64,000 bases of DNA. Source: Streptomyces prunicolor NBRC 13075. GTDB taxonomy: Bacteria > Actinomycetota > Actinomycetes > Streptomycetales > Streptomycetaceae. The translations under genes were made by a program, and so were the position numbers. Below, in pieces: positions 7,548 through 15,172 of the stretch. The stretch is from positions 1-64,000 of the forward strand of contig NZ_BARF01000003.1 of the NCBI RefSeq assembly GCF_000367365.1, in the 5' to 3' direction. The notes under the pieces are model-generated. The model saw only the letters and a list, made by a program, of their open reading frames with translations, was not told where the DNA came from and made no database searches. Positions within the stretch are counted from its first letter, which is position 1. Each line of letters starts with the position of its first letter.

Positions 7548-8606
7548 GTGACGACCCCGGAAGCTGAGCAGTCCCAGTCCGTGCCCGTTGGTGAACCGGC
7601 GCCGGAGCAGGCGGGTGCCGAGGTGCCGTCCGCCGCCGGAGCCGCGGCGGGTGACACTTCCGCGAGCGAGGGCACCGGCGAGGGTGCGGACGCCAGCGCC
7701 CCCGGACCCGAGGGCATCATCGGTGGAGGTGCGGCCGACTCTCACCCGGCGGACAGCGCGGCCGACTCCCACCCGGCGGACGGTGCCGCGCCCCGGCCCG
7801 AGGAGCGGTTGGACCGGGCCGTACGGGCTGCCGAGCAGGCGTTGATCGAGTACGAGATCGCGGTGGACACCTTCCGCATCGAGGTCGAGAACTTCTCCCG
7901 GCTGCACCACCAGAAACTCGGCCCGATGTACACCCGCCTCGACGAGCTGGACGCGCAGATCGCCGAGGCCCTGGCCGCACGCACCGGCAACCCTGAGGAC
8001 ATCCGCAAGGCGGACGAGGCGCGGGCCCGGGTGATGCCGATGCCCGCGGTCGAGGAACTGTTCCACGGCTGGATGGACGGCAGCGGCCTGTTCCCGGAGG
8101 CCGAGGCGATGCTCACGGACCAGCCGGTCCGGCCGCCGCAGCGGGTGCGCCCCAGCGACGAGGCCCGCAAGCTCTACCGCGAGCTGGCCCGCAAGGCCCA
8201 CCCCGACCTGGCGCAGGACGACGACGAGCGCAAGCGGCGTGAGGAGTTCATCACCCGGGTCAACGCCGCCTACAGCCGCGGCGACGCCCCGCTGCTGCGC
8301 GAGCTGGCCGAGGAGTGGGCCGCCGGACCGGCCCCGGCGGAGCGCGGCCCGAGCCCCAGCGAGGAGCTCTACGCCCGCCTCGAATGGCTCGCCCACCGCA
8401 AGGAGCTCCTCACGCTCGTCGCCCGGGAGTTGGAGGAGGGCGCCATCGGCTCCATGCTCCGGATGGCCCCGGACGACCCCGACCGCCTGCTCGACGAGAT
8501 CGCCGAGCAGTTGCTCGCCCAGGTCGCCGAGCGGGAGGCGGAGCTGGCGAACCTGCTCTCGCAGCCGCACGCGTCGGAAGGCCCGTCGGGTAGCGTCGGG
8601 GCATGA
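7548..8606 (+). CDS. J-domain (DnaJ-like) protein
   Basis: A 352-residue protein started at GTG 7548; no strong ribosome site is visible, so the start is tentative. The first ~85 residues are an Ala/Gly/Pro/Glu-rich disordered tail with a repeated ADSHPAD. A helical, coiled-coil-like segment follows (about 85-165). The J-domain core with the diagnostic HPD is at 218-220 (EARKLYRELARKAHPD), ending NAAYSRGD. The last 80 residues are helical and acidic. J-domains stimulate Hsp70 ATPase, so this is a candidate DnaK co-chaperone of unknown client. It overlaps the downstream rhodanese gene by ATGA. Confidence 0.82.
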   Translation: MTTPEAEQSQSVPVGEPAPEQAGAEVPSAAGAAAGDTSASEGTGEGADASAPGPEGIIGGGAADSHPADSAADSHPADGAAPRPEERLDRAVRAAEQALIEYEIAVDTFRIEVENFSRLHHQKLGPMYTRLDELDAQIAEALAARTGNPEDIRKADEARARVMPMPAVEELFHGWMDGSGLFPEAEAMLTDQPVRPPQRVRPSDEARKLYRELARKAHPDLAQDDDERKRREEFITRVNAAYSRGDAPLLRELAEEWAAGPAPAERGPSPSEELYARLEWLAHRKELLTLVARELEEGAIGSMLRMAPDDPDRLLDEIAEQLLAQVAEREAELANLLSQPHASEGPSGSVGA

Positions 8607-8950
8607 GTTTCGGAGCTGGTGTGCCCACGGTCGAGGTCGGCGACCTCAAGGACGGCGACTTCCTGCTGGACGTCCGCGAGGACGACGAGTGGCAGGCGGG
8701 TCACGCCACGGGGGCGTTGCACATCCCCATCAGTGAATTCGTGGCCCGGTACGGCGAGTTGACCGAGGCGGCGCCGCAGGACGGCAGGGTCCATGTGATC
8801 TGCCGCTCCGGCGGGCGTTCGGCCCAGGTCACGACGTACCTGGCCCAGCAGGGTATCGACGCCGTGAACGTCGACGGCGGCATGCAGGTATGGGCGGCGG
8901 CGGGCCGCCCTGTCGTCACGGACGAGGGCCAGCCGGGCTTCGTGCTGTAG
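8603..8950 (+). CDS. Single-domain rhodanese
   Basis: A 115-residue rhodanese domain with the active-site loop CRSGGRS (Cys67 nucleophile) and the fold hallmarks DVREDDEW at 23-30 and HIPISEF at 40-46. Such proteins carry persulfide sulfur in transfer or detoxification. ATG 8603 overlaps the stop of the J-domain gene, so the two are translationally coupled; the functional reason for pairing is not evident. Confidence 0.93.
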   Translation: MSFGAGVPTVEVGDLKDGDFLLDVREDDEWQAGHATGALHIPISEFVARYGELTEAAPQDGRVHVICRSGGRSAQVTTYLAQQGIDAVNVDGGMQVWAAAGRPVVTDEGQPGFVL

Positions 8951-8972
8951 CCGTACTTGTAGTCAGCGGGAT

Positions 8973-10106
8973 CTAGCTCAGCGGATGGGCCGCCAGCAGA
9001 TCCCCCAACGCCTCCTCGTGGGCCGCCGCCGGGCCCAGCGACAGTTCCAGGTGTTTGGCCCAGGCGTGGTACCGGTGCAGGGGGTATTCGGTGTCGGCGC
9101 CGAACCCACCGTGCAGATGCTGCGCGGTCTGCACGACGCGTCGTACCCCCTCCGAGGCCCAGATCTTGGCCACGGCCAGGTCCGCGGCGGCGGGCAGGGT
9201 GCCCGATGCTCCCGAGGAGATCCGCCACGCGGCCTGCCACAGGGTAGCCTCCATCGCGCGCAGGTCGATGTAGCGGTCGGCGGTCTGCACGGCGACGGCC
9301 TGGAAGGTCGCGACGGGGAATCCGAACTGCTCGCGCTTGCCGGTGTATTCGCTGGTCATGCGCAGGACGGCGGTGCCGAGTCCGAGGGCCAGCGCGCAGG
9401 TGCCGGCGGTCAGCAGATCGCGCAGCCACTCCCAGGCTCCGTCGGCGTCGATGACGTCGACCCGCGCGATCGGCACGGAATCCAGGCGCAGTTCGGCGAG
9501 CCGCTCGCCCGTGGTGGATATCTGCTCGGCGAGGACGACCCCTTCGCGGTCCGGGGCGACCAGCGCGAGGACGGTCCGGTCGGCGTCCGTGTGCGCCGGT
9601 ACGACGACCAGGTCCGCGTTGTGCGCCCACGGCACCGCGGTCTGCACCCCGTCCAGCACCCAGCGGTCACCGTCCCGCCGTGCCGTCACGGCGAGTTCGG
9701 CCGGGTCGTGACCGGTGCGGCCGTGCGCGGCGACGGTCAGCACGAGGTCGCCGCGGCCGGCCCGGGTGAGCAGGGCGGACCTCAACTCCTCGCCGCCGTA
9801 GGCCTGTACGGTCGCCGCGGCCGCGCTGCTCTCCAGGAGTGGCACCCTGGCCAGCACCTTCGCGGACTCCCGCAGCACCAGGCACAGGGCGATCGCGTCC
9901 AGCCCCGCGCCGCCGTACGCCTCGTCGAGCAGCAGGCTCAGCAGGTCCGCCTCGGCGAGCCTGGCCCACAGCGCGCGGTCGAAGTCGTCGGCCACGGCGC
10001 CCGTGGTGTCGGCCGGACTGGGCACACCGTCCGGCGCGACATCGGCGAACACCCCCGCCGCGGCCTCGGCCGCCGCCTGCTGCTCCTCGCTGAAGGTGAA
10101 GTCCAC
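8973..10106 (-). CDS. Acyl-CoA dehydrogenase family protein
   Basis: The 377-residue product begins at GTG 10106 (MDFTFSEEQQAA) with GGAGGGCAGG upstream. It has the N-terminal helical domain, a central beta domain and the C-terminal four-helix bundle with TSEYTGKREQFGFPVATFQAVAVQTAD and HGGFGADTEYPLHRYHAWAKHLEL. It lacks the YEGT catalytic-glutamate motif of short/medium-chain enzymes, a pattern seen in the alpha2beta2 steroid/side-chain-type dehydrogenases, where a partner subunit may be required. Two palindromes upstream suggest TetR-family control. Substrate unknown. Confidence 0.88.
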   Translation of the reverse strand: MDFTFSEEQQAAAEAAAGVFADVAPDGVPSPADTTGAVADDFDRALWARLAEADLLSLLLDEAYGGAGLDAIALCLVLRESAKVLARVPLLESSAAAATVQAYGGEELRSALLTRAGRGDLVLTVAAHGRTGHDPAELAVTARRDGDRWVLDGVQTAVPWAHNADLVVVPAHTDADRTVLALVAPDREGVVLAEQISTTGERLAELRLDSVPIARVDVIDADGAWEWLRDLLTAGTCALALGLGTAVLRMTSEYTGKREQFGFPVATFQAVAVQTADRYIDLRAMEATLWQAAWRISSGASGTLPAAADLAVAKIWASEGVRRVVQTAQHLHGGFGADTEYPLHRYHAWAKHLELSLGPAAAHEEALGDLLAAHPLS

Positions 10107-10162
10107 GGTCCCTGCCCTCCCCGCACCCGCACGACCTGATCTGATCTGACGGAGCGTCAAGA

Positions 10163-10176
10163 TAGAACAGGTTCTA
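10163..10176. promoter_or_regulatory. Palindrome TAGAACAGGTTCTA (KstR-like pattern)
   Basis: Six-base arms TAGAAC/GTTCTA around AG, 57 bases upstream of the acyl-CoA dehydrogenase GTG. It fits the TnnAACnnGTTnnA pattern known for KstR-type TetR regulators of lipid/steroid catabolism in mycobacteria. The match to this pattern is seen directly; the regulator is inferred. Confidence 0.55.
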
Positions 10177-10182
10177 GAAGAA

Positions 10183-10198
10183 GGGAACGGTCGGTCGG
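10183..10198. promoter_or_regulatory. Candidate TetR operator, copy 1
   Basis: GGGAACGGTCGGTCGG agrees at 13 of 16 positions with the palindromic site in the paaN/paaH gap (15104-15119). It lies 77 bases upstream of the acyl-CoA dehydrogenase start. Confidence 0.45.
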
Positions 10199-10270
10199 CC
10201 GCTCCCTGCCCACTGATCGTTCCGTCTGCCTGCTTGATGGTGATATGCACCGAGGCGGGACGTCAACGGC

Positions 10271-10303
10271 TGTGGATAACCTGCGAGCAGCCGTTGTGGA
10301 CAA
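10271..10303 (-). promoter_or_regulatory. DnaA-box pair
   Basis: TGTGGATAA (10271-10279, complement TTATCCACA) and TGTGGACAA (10295-10303, complement TTGTCCACA) are both high-quality DnaA boxes in the same orientation, in the 303-base gap (10107-10409) between the divergent acyl-CoA dehydrogenase and DUF5819 genes. The gap holds no gene. Confidence 0.65.
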
Positions 10304-10409
10304 CATGCGTGGCGGTGCGGCACAGGACTGTGCCGAGGGCGTGTGCCTGAGTACCGTTCCGTGCGACGCGGGGCGGCCGAAGCCGGACGGGAAGCGGGAA
10401 CGGGGAGGA

Positions 10410-11270
10410 ATGGACGCGAACGACGGACGCTCGAACGCCTCCGAGGAGAGGCCGCGGGAGCCTGCCGCCCCCGAGGGGCCGCACGTGCCCGCCCAGCAGC
10501 CCCCGCAGCTGTCCCCACCCCCGCCTCCGCCCGAGCCGCAGGCACCACCGCAGCCGCAGCCGCAGCCGCCCTACGATCCCGCGGACGCGCCCACCGCCGA
10601 CCCTGCGCACCCCGACGCCCGTATCGGAGTCGGCGCGCTGTCCCTGCGCTATCAGGTCGGCGCCGCGCTGGCGGTCGCCGTCGTAGCGGTGGCCGCGCTC
10701 GTCCATCTCGGGATGGTGTTCCTGCACGTCGCGCCGTCGAACACGGTGACGAAGCAGCACGGCAAGGCGATCGACGAGTGGATCTACCCGGAGTTCGAGC
10801 AGAACTGGAAGCTGTTCGCGCCGAACCCGTTGCAGCAGAACATCGAGGTCCAGGTGCGCGCCGATGTCCGCACCGCGGACGGCACGACCCGTACGACCGG
10901 CTGGTACGACCTGTCGGCCGAGGACGGCGCCGCCATCGACGGCAATCTGCTGCCGAGCCACACCGAGCAGAACGAGCTGCGCCGGGCCTGGGACTTCCTC
11001 ACCGCCACGCACGACAGCTCCAACCGCCCGATCGGTCTGCGCGGCACGCTCGCGGAGACGTATCTGCGGCGCATCGTCGTGCTGCGCCTGGACCGGGACG
11101 ACGCGGCGGGCGGACAGGGCGGCGTCGTCCAGCGCGTCCAGGTCCGCTCCCGTACGACCAACGTGCCCCCGCCCGAGTGGAGTGACGAGCAGGTGTCGAC
11201 CACCCCTCAGTACCGTCTGCTGCCCTGGTGGCCGGTCCCGGCGGACGAGGCCGCGGGAGGCGTCCGGTGA
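10410..11270 (+). CDS. DUF5819 family membrane-anchored protein
   Basis: The 286-residue product starts at ATG 10410 right after GGGGAGGA. Residues 1-70 are a disordered, Pro/Gln-rich cytoplasmic segment with a polyproline run near 35-58. One transmembrane helix follows (82-107) and then an extracytoplasmic domain containing EQNWKLFAPNPLQQN, the signature of DUF5819. The family is usually encoded next to an HTTM protein, and here the next gene is one, overlapping by GTGA. Function unknown; presumably a partner of the HTTM enzyme. Confidence 0.85.
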   Translation: MDANDGRSNASEERPREPAAPEGPHVPAQQPPQLSPPPPPPEPQAPPQPQPQPPYDPADAPTADPAHPDARIGVGALSLRYQVGAALAVAVVAVAALVHLGMVFLHVAPSNTVTKQHGKAIDEWIYPEFEQNWKLFAPNPLQQNIEVQVRADVRTADGTTRTTGWYDLSAEDGAAIDGNLLPSHTEQNELRRAWDFLTATHDSSNRPIGLRGTLAETYLRRIVVLRLDRDDAAGGQGGVVQRVQVRSRTTNVPPPEWSDEQVSTTPQYRLLPWWPVPADEAAGGVR

Positions 11271-12490
11271 ACGATTTCGGAGCCTCGGTCTCCCGAGGCA
11301 TCGCCCGCGTCACCGAGTCGGCCCTCGGCCCGTACCAGAGCGCCGTCATCCGCATCGGCTTCGCCGGCACCTGGCTGCTGTTCCTGCTCCGCGAACTGCC
11401 CCACCGCCAGGAGCTCTACGGCCCCGACGGACCGTGGAGCTGGGGCCTGGCCCGCCAACTGATCGCGGACAACGGCGCGTTCACCGCCCTGATGTGGTGG
11501 GACGGGCAGTTCTGGTTCGAGACGGTGTACGCGCTGGCCGTGCTGGCGAGCGTCCTGCTGCTGCTGGGCTGGCGCACCCGCACGATGTCCGTGCTCTTCA
11601 TGGTCGGCGTGCTCTCGCTGCAGAACCGCAGCGTCTTCATGGGCGACGGCGGCGACAACGTCCTGCACCTGATGTCCCTGTACCTGGTGTTCACCCGTTG
11701 CGGCCAGGTCTGGTCCCTCGACGCGCGCCGGGCCGCCCGTACACGGGACGCACGCGCGCGTGGGGAGCGGATTCCCGACCGGGCCGGGCCCGTCCTGTGG
11801 GCCGTGCTCGGCGCGGCGCTCGTCGCGGTGACTGCGGGGGACCGGTTCGACAGCGACTGGTTCGTGCCCGCGCTCCTGTGGGGCGTCTGGCTGACGCAGG
11901 CCCTGTGGTGGGTGATCGGGCGGTACGCGAAGTCGTACGAGCCCCGGGTGCTCCTCGACATCGTCGCGAACGTGATCCACAACGGCGCGCTGTTCGTGAT
12001 CGCGAGCGAGGCCTGTCTGATCTACGCGACGGCCGGCTGGTACAAGATCCAGGGCTCCCGCTGGCAGGACGGCACCGCCGTCTACTACCCGCTCCACCTC
12101 GACTACTTCTCCCCCTGGCCCGCCCTCGCCGACCTGCTGGCCGGCAGCGGCACGATGGTGATGCTCGTGACCTACGGGACCGTGATCGTGCAGGTCGCCT
12201 TCCCGTTCACGCTCTTCAACCGGCGCGTCAAGAACGTCCTGCTGGCCCTGATGATGACCGAGCACGCCGTGATCGCCGTGCTCCTGGGGCTGCCGTTCTT
12301 CTCCCTGGCGATGATCGCGACGGACGCGGTCTTCCTGCCGACGTCGTTCCTGCGGAGGCTGGGCGGGTGGGTGGCACGCGCGCGTGGGCGGCTGTTCGCG
12401 CGGGGCGGCCCTACGGTGCCGGACGGGGATCCGGGGGAGCCGCGCGCCCCGGAGAACCCCGAGCACAGCCACGTAGGCTTCCCGGCATGA
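11267..12490 (+). CDS. HTTM domain protein (vitamin K-dependent carboxylase-like)
   Basis: A 407-residue polytopic membrane protein started at GTG 11267, overlapping the DUF5819 stop. It shows the horizontally transferred transmembrane (HTTM) pattern: several helices, with FMGDGGDNVLHLMSLYLVF and ASEACLIYATAGWYKIQGSRWQDGTAVYYPLHLDYFSPWP being the conserved lumenal/loop motifs. HTTM is the fold of gamma-glutamyl carboxylase, but bacterial substrates are largely unknown. The following methyltransferase gene overlaps by ATGA, so all three genes form one transcript. Confidence 0.87.
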   Translation: MNDFGASVSRGIARVTESALGPYQSAVIRIGFAGTWLLFLLRELPHRQELYGPDGPWSWGLARQLIADNGAFTALMWWDGQFWFETVYALAVLASVLLLLGWRTRTMSVLFMVGVLSLQNRSVFMGDGGDNVLHLMSLYLVFTRCGQVWSLDARRAARTRDARARGERIPDRAGPVLWAVLGAALVAVTAGDRFDSDWFVPALLWGVWLTQALWWVIGRYAKSYEPRVLLDIVANVIHNGALFVIASEACLIYATAGWYKIQGSRWQDGTAVYYPLHLDYFSPWPALADLLAGSGTMVMLVTYGTVIVQVAFPFTLFNRRVKNVLLALMMTEHAVIAVLLGLPFFSLAMIATDAVFLPTSFLRRLGGWVARARGRLFARGGPTVPDGDPGEPRAPENPEHSHVGFPA

Positions 12491-13239
12491 CCGACCCCGC
12501 CGCAGCCGCCTGGCACCGGCTCGCCGAGACCTCCGTGCTGCTCGACGGATTCCACGCCCTCAAGCACGCGCTGCGCTTCGGGGCCGAGGTCCCGCTGGCG
12601 GTCACCACGGACCGGGAGGCGGCCCTCGCCCTCGCCACCGAACTGGCCCCCGACGTACGGGACACCCTGGACGCGCTCCTGACAGAGGTCCCGGACGACA
12701 CGTACCGGTCCTTCGTGCCGCGCCCCCACCCCACGGCGGTGGCCGCCCTGGCCGTACGCCCCGCGCGCGAGGCCAATCTCCGGAAGCTCGCGCACACGCC
12801 CCGCAGCGCACCCGTGATCGTCCTCGACAACCCGCGCAACCTGGGCAACGCGGGCGCCGTGATCCGCCTCGCCGCCGGTTTCGGGGCGACCGGTGTGGTC
12901 ACCACCGGGACGCTGGACCCCTGGCATCCGACGGTCGTGCGCGCCGGGGCGGGCCTGCACTACGCGACCGCCGTGGAGCGCCTGACGATCGACGAGCTGC
13001 CGTCCGGCCCGGTATTCGCCCTCGACCCGGAGGGCGACGACATCCGGGGTCTGAAGCTCCCGGACGACGCCGTCCTCGCCTTCGGCTCCGAGCGCAGCGG
13101 CCTGTCCACCGAACTGCGCGCCCGCACCGACCACTTGGTGTCCTTGCCGATGCGCCCCCAGGTCTCCAGCTACAACCTGGCGACGAGCGTGGCGATGACC
13201 CTGTACCACTGGAGCACGTCCACAGCAGCGCCCCTTTAG
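12487..13239 (+). CDS. SpoU/TrmH-type rRNA/tRNA methyltransferase
   Basis: The 250-residue protein has the three SPOUT motifs of 2'-O-ribose methyltransferases: NPRNLGNAGAVIRLA (115-129), FGSERSGLS and, near the C-terminus, LPMRPQVSSYNLATSVAM forming the trefoil-knot SAM site. A shorter N-terminal part replaces the usual L30e-like substrate domain. The exact RNA target cannot be told. ATG overlaps the HTTM stop by ATGA. The stop codon lies inside the loop of a hairpin (13228-13245). Confidence 0.9.
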   Translation: MTDPAAAAWHRLAETSVLLDGFHALKHALRFGAEVPLAVTTDREAALALATELAPDVRDTLDALLTEVPDDTYRSFVPRPHPTAVAALAVRPAREANLRKLAHTPRSAPVIVLDNPRNLGNAGAVIRLAAGFGATGVVTTGTLDPWHPTVVRAGAGLHYATAVERLTIDELPSGPVFALDPEGDDIRGLKLPDDAVLAFGSERSGLSTELRARTDHLVSLPMRPQVSSYNLATSVAMTLYHWSTSTAAPL

Positions 13240-13289
13240 GGGCGCGAGGAACTGCGCGACAAGCCACATCGGACCGCCAGTCGCGCAGA
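13228..13289. terminator. Convergent hairpin / Streptomyces intergenic repeat
   Basis: GCGCCCC TTTA GGGGCGC (13228-13245) is followed by GAGGAACTGCGCGAC and, after 19 bases, the inverse GTCGCGCAG (13280-13288). The GGGGCGCG(A/G)GGAACTGCGCGAC block is a repeat I recognise as frequent between Streptomyces genes. It separates the convergent methyltransferase and paaN genes. Confidence 0.75.
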
Positions 13290-13308
13290 TACCGAACCTC
13301 CCGAGCTC

Positions 13309-15000
13309 CTAGGCGTCCCGACGAACCTCAACAACCCGGAACCGGTTGGCGACAAACGCCCCATCACACAGAGCAGCGTTGGCAGCCGGGTTGCCACCAG
13401 ACCCGTGGAAGTCAGAGAACGCGGCGGTCTGATTGACGAACACCCCACCCGTCAGGTTCAGCGACAACTGCGCCGCCTCCTCCAGGCAGACCTCCTCAAC
13501 CGCAGCTTCAACCCCGGCGTCAGTCGTGTACGCCCCAACCGTCATCGCCCCCTTCTCCCGCACCGTCCGCCGCAGCAACTCCACCGCGTCGGACGCCGAG
13601 TCGACCGCGACGGCGAAGGAAACCGGCCCGAAGCACTCGCTCATGTAGGCGGCCTCGTCGTCCGGCTTGGCCCCGTCCAGCTTCACGATGACCGGCGTAC
13701 GGACGACCGCGTCCGGGAACTCCGGGTTGCTGATCTCCCGTGAGGCGAGGGCGACTTCACCCAGGCCGGCCGCAGCTTCGAGGCGAGCCTTCACGTCCGG
13801 GTTGACCAGCGCGCCCAGCAGACCGTTCGCGCGCGCGTCGTCACCGAGGAGACCGTCCACGGACCGCGCGAGGTCGGCGACGACCTCGTCGTAGGACTTG
13901 GGGCCCTGGTCGGTGGTGATGCCGTCCCGGGGGATCAGCAGGTTCTGCGGGGTCGTGCACATCTGCCCGCTGTACAGGGACAGCGAGAACGCCAGGTTGG
14001 ACAGCATCCCCTTGTAGTCGTCGGTGGACTCGACGACGACCGTGTTGACGCCGGCCTTCTCCGTGTAGACCTGCGCCTGGCGGGCGTTGGTCTCCAGCCA
14101 GTCGCCGAAGCCCGTCGAGCCCGTGTAGTCGATGATCCGGATCTCGGGGCGGGTGGCGAGCGTCTTGGCGATGCCCTCACCGGGACGCTCGGCGGCCAGC
14201 GCCACCAGGTTCGGGTCGAAGCCCGCCTCGGTGAGCACCTCGCGCGCGATCTGCACGGTGAGCGCGAGCGGCAGCACCGCGCGCGGGTGGGGCTTCACCA
14301 GGACCGCGTTGCCGGTGGCGAGGGAGGCGAACAGGCCCGGATAGCCGTTCCACGTAGGGAAGGTGTTGCAGCCGATGACCAGGGCGGTCCCGCGCGGCAC
14401 CGGCGTGAACTCCTTGTTCATCACCAGGGGATCGCGCTTGCCCTGGGGCTTGGTCCACTCCGCGACGGCGGGGGTGCGGACCTGCTCGGCGTACGCGTAC
14501 GCCACCGCCTCCAGGCCGCGGTCCTGGGCGTGCGGGCCGCCCGCCTGGAACGCCATCATGAAGGCCTGGCCGCTGGTGTGCATGACCGCGTGCGCGAACT
14601 CGTGCGTCCGGTCGCTGATCCGCTTGAGGATCTCGATGGAGACCACGGCACGCGTCTCCGCGCCAGCGTCCCGCCACGCCCGCTGCCCGGCGCGCATGGC
14701 CGGCAGCAGGACGTCGAGGTCCGCGTGCGGGTACGTCACGCCCAACTCGACGCCGTACGGCGACACTTCGCCGCCCACCCAGTCGTCCGTGCCGGGCTGG
14801 CCGAGGGCGAGGCGGGTGCCCAGGAGGGCGTCGAAGGCGGCCTTGCCCGCCGCCGCGTCCAGGCTGCCGTGCTCGCCGTAGGCCTTCGGGTGTTCGGGGT
14901 GGGGGGACCAGTACGCGCGCGTGCGGATCGCTTCGAGCGCCTGGTCGAGTGTGGGCCGGTGCCGGGCGATCAGCTCGTGCGCGGACGGTTCGGCGGCCAT
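13309..15000 (-). CDS. paaN: Phenylacetic acid degradation protein PaaN (aldehyde dehydrogenase family)
   Basis: A 563-residue aldehyde dehydrogenase-fold protein of the PaaN type. The general base is Glu314 in YTEKAGVN and the nucleophile Cys348 in YSGQMCTTPQN; GNAVLVKPHP and DYTGSTGFG are the NAD-binding segments. Family members are linked to phenylacetate catabolism, acting on the ring-opened aldehyde or a related one. No paaABCDE genes are in the window. It diverges from a paaH-like gene, sharing a palindromic operator in the 172-base gap. Confidence 0.9.
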   Translation of the reverse strand: MAAEPSAHELIARHRPTLDQALEAIRTRAYWSPHPEHPKAYGEHGSLDAAAGKAAFDALLGTRLALGQPGTDDWVGGEVSPYGVELGVTYPHADLDVLLPAMRAGQRAWRDAGAETRAVVSIEILKRISDRTHEFAHAVMHTSGQAFMMAFQAGGPHAQDRGLEAVAYAYAEQVRTPAVAEWTKPQGKRDPLVMNKEFTPVPRGTALVIGCNTFPTWNGYPGLFASLATGNAVLVKPHPRAVLPLALTVQIAREVLTEAGFDPNLVALAAERPGEGIAKTLATRPEIRIIDYTGSTGFGDWLETNARQAQVYTEKAGVNTVVVESTDDYKGMLSNLAFSLSLYSGQMCTTPQNLLIPRDGITTDQGPKSYDEVVADLARSVDGLLGDDARANGLLGALVNPDVKARLEAAAGLGEVALASREISNPEFPDAVVRTPVIVKLDGAKPDDEAAYMSECFGPVSFAVAVDSASDAVELLRRTVREKGAMTVGAYTTDAGVEAAVEEVCLEEAAQLSLNLTGGVFVNQTAAFSDFHGSGGNPAANAALCDGAFVANRFRVVEVRRDA

Positions 15001-15103
15001 GCGGGACCAACTCCTCGTTTCAAGAACTCGTCTGCGAGCTCATGACCTGGGCGGGAACAGGGAAAGGATCAGGGGCGGAAACAGGCGGTCAGAGTTAGAG
15101 TAA

Positions 15104-15119
15104 CCGAACGATCGGTCGG
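15104..15119. promoter_or_regulatory. Candidate TetR operator, copy 2 (paaN/paaH)
   Basis: CCGAACGATCGGTCGG is a near-perfect palindrome centred on CGATCG, placed midway between the divergent paaN and paaH genes. The TetR gene at the end of the paaH transcript is the likely binder. A DnaA-like TGTGGAAAA follows at 15141. Confidence 0.65.
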
Positions 15120-15172
15120 GACAAGGGGGTCCGCCGCATCTGTGGAAAACCCCGTGCGGGAGGATCGCGCAC

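Noticed and set aside
5355..8570. A 1071-codon open frame antisense to the HxlR, DUF2252 and J-domain genes
   Set aside because: High-GC antisense artefact: no family resemblance, and the sense-strand genes are well supported.
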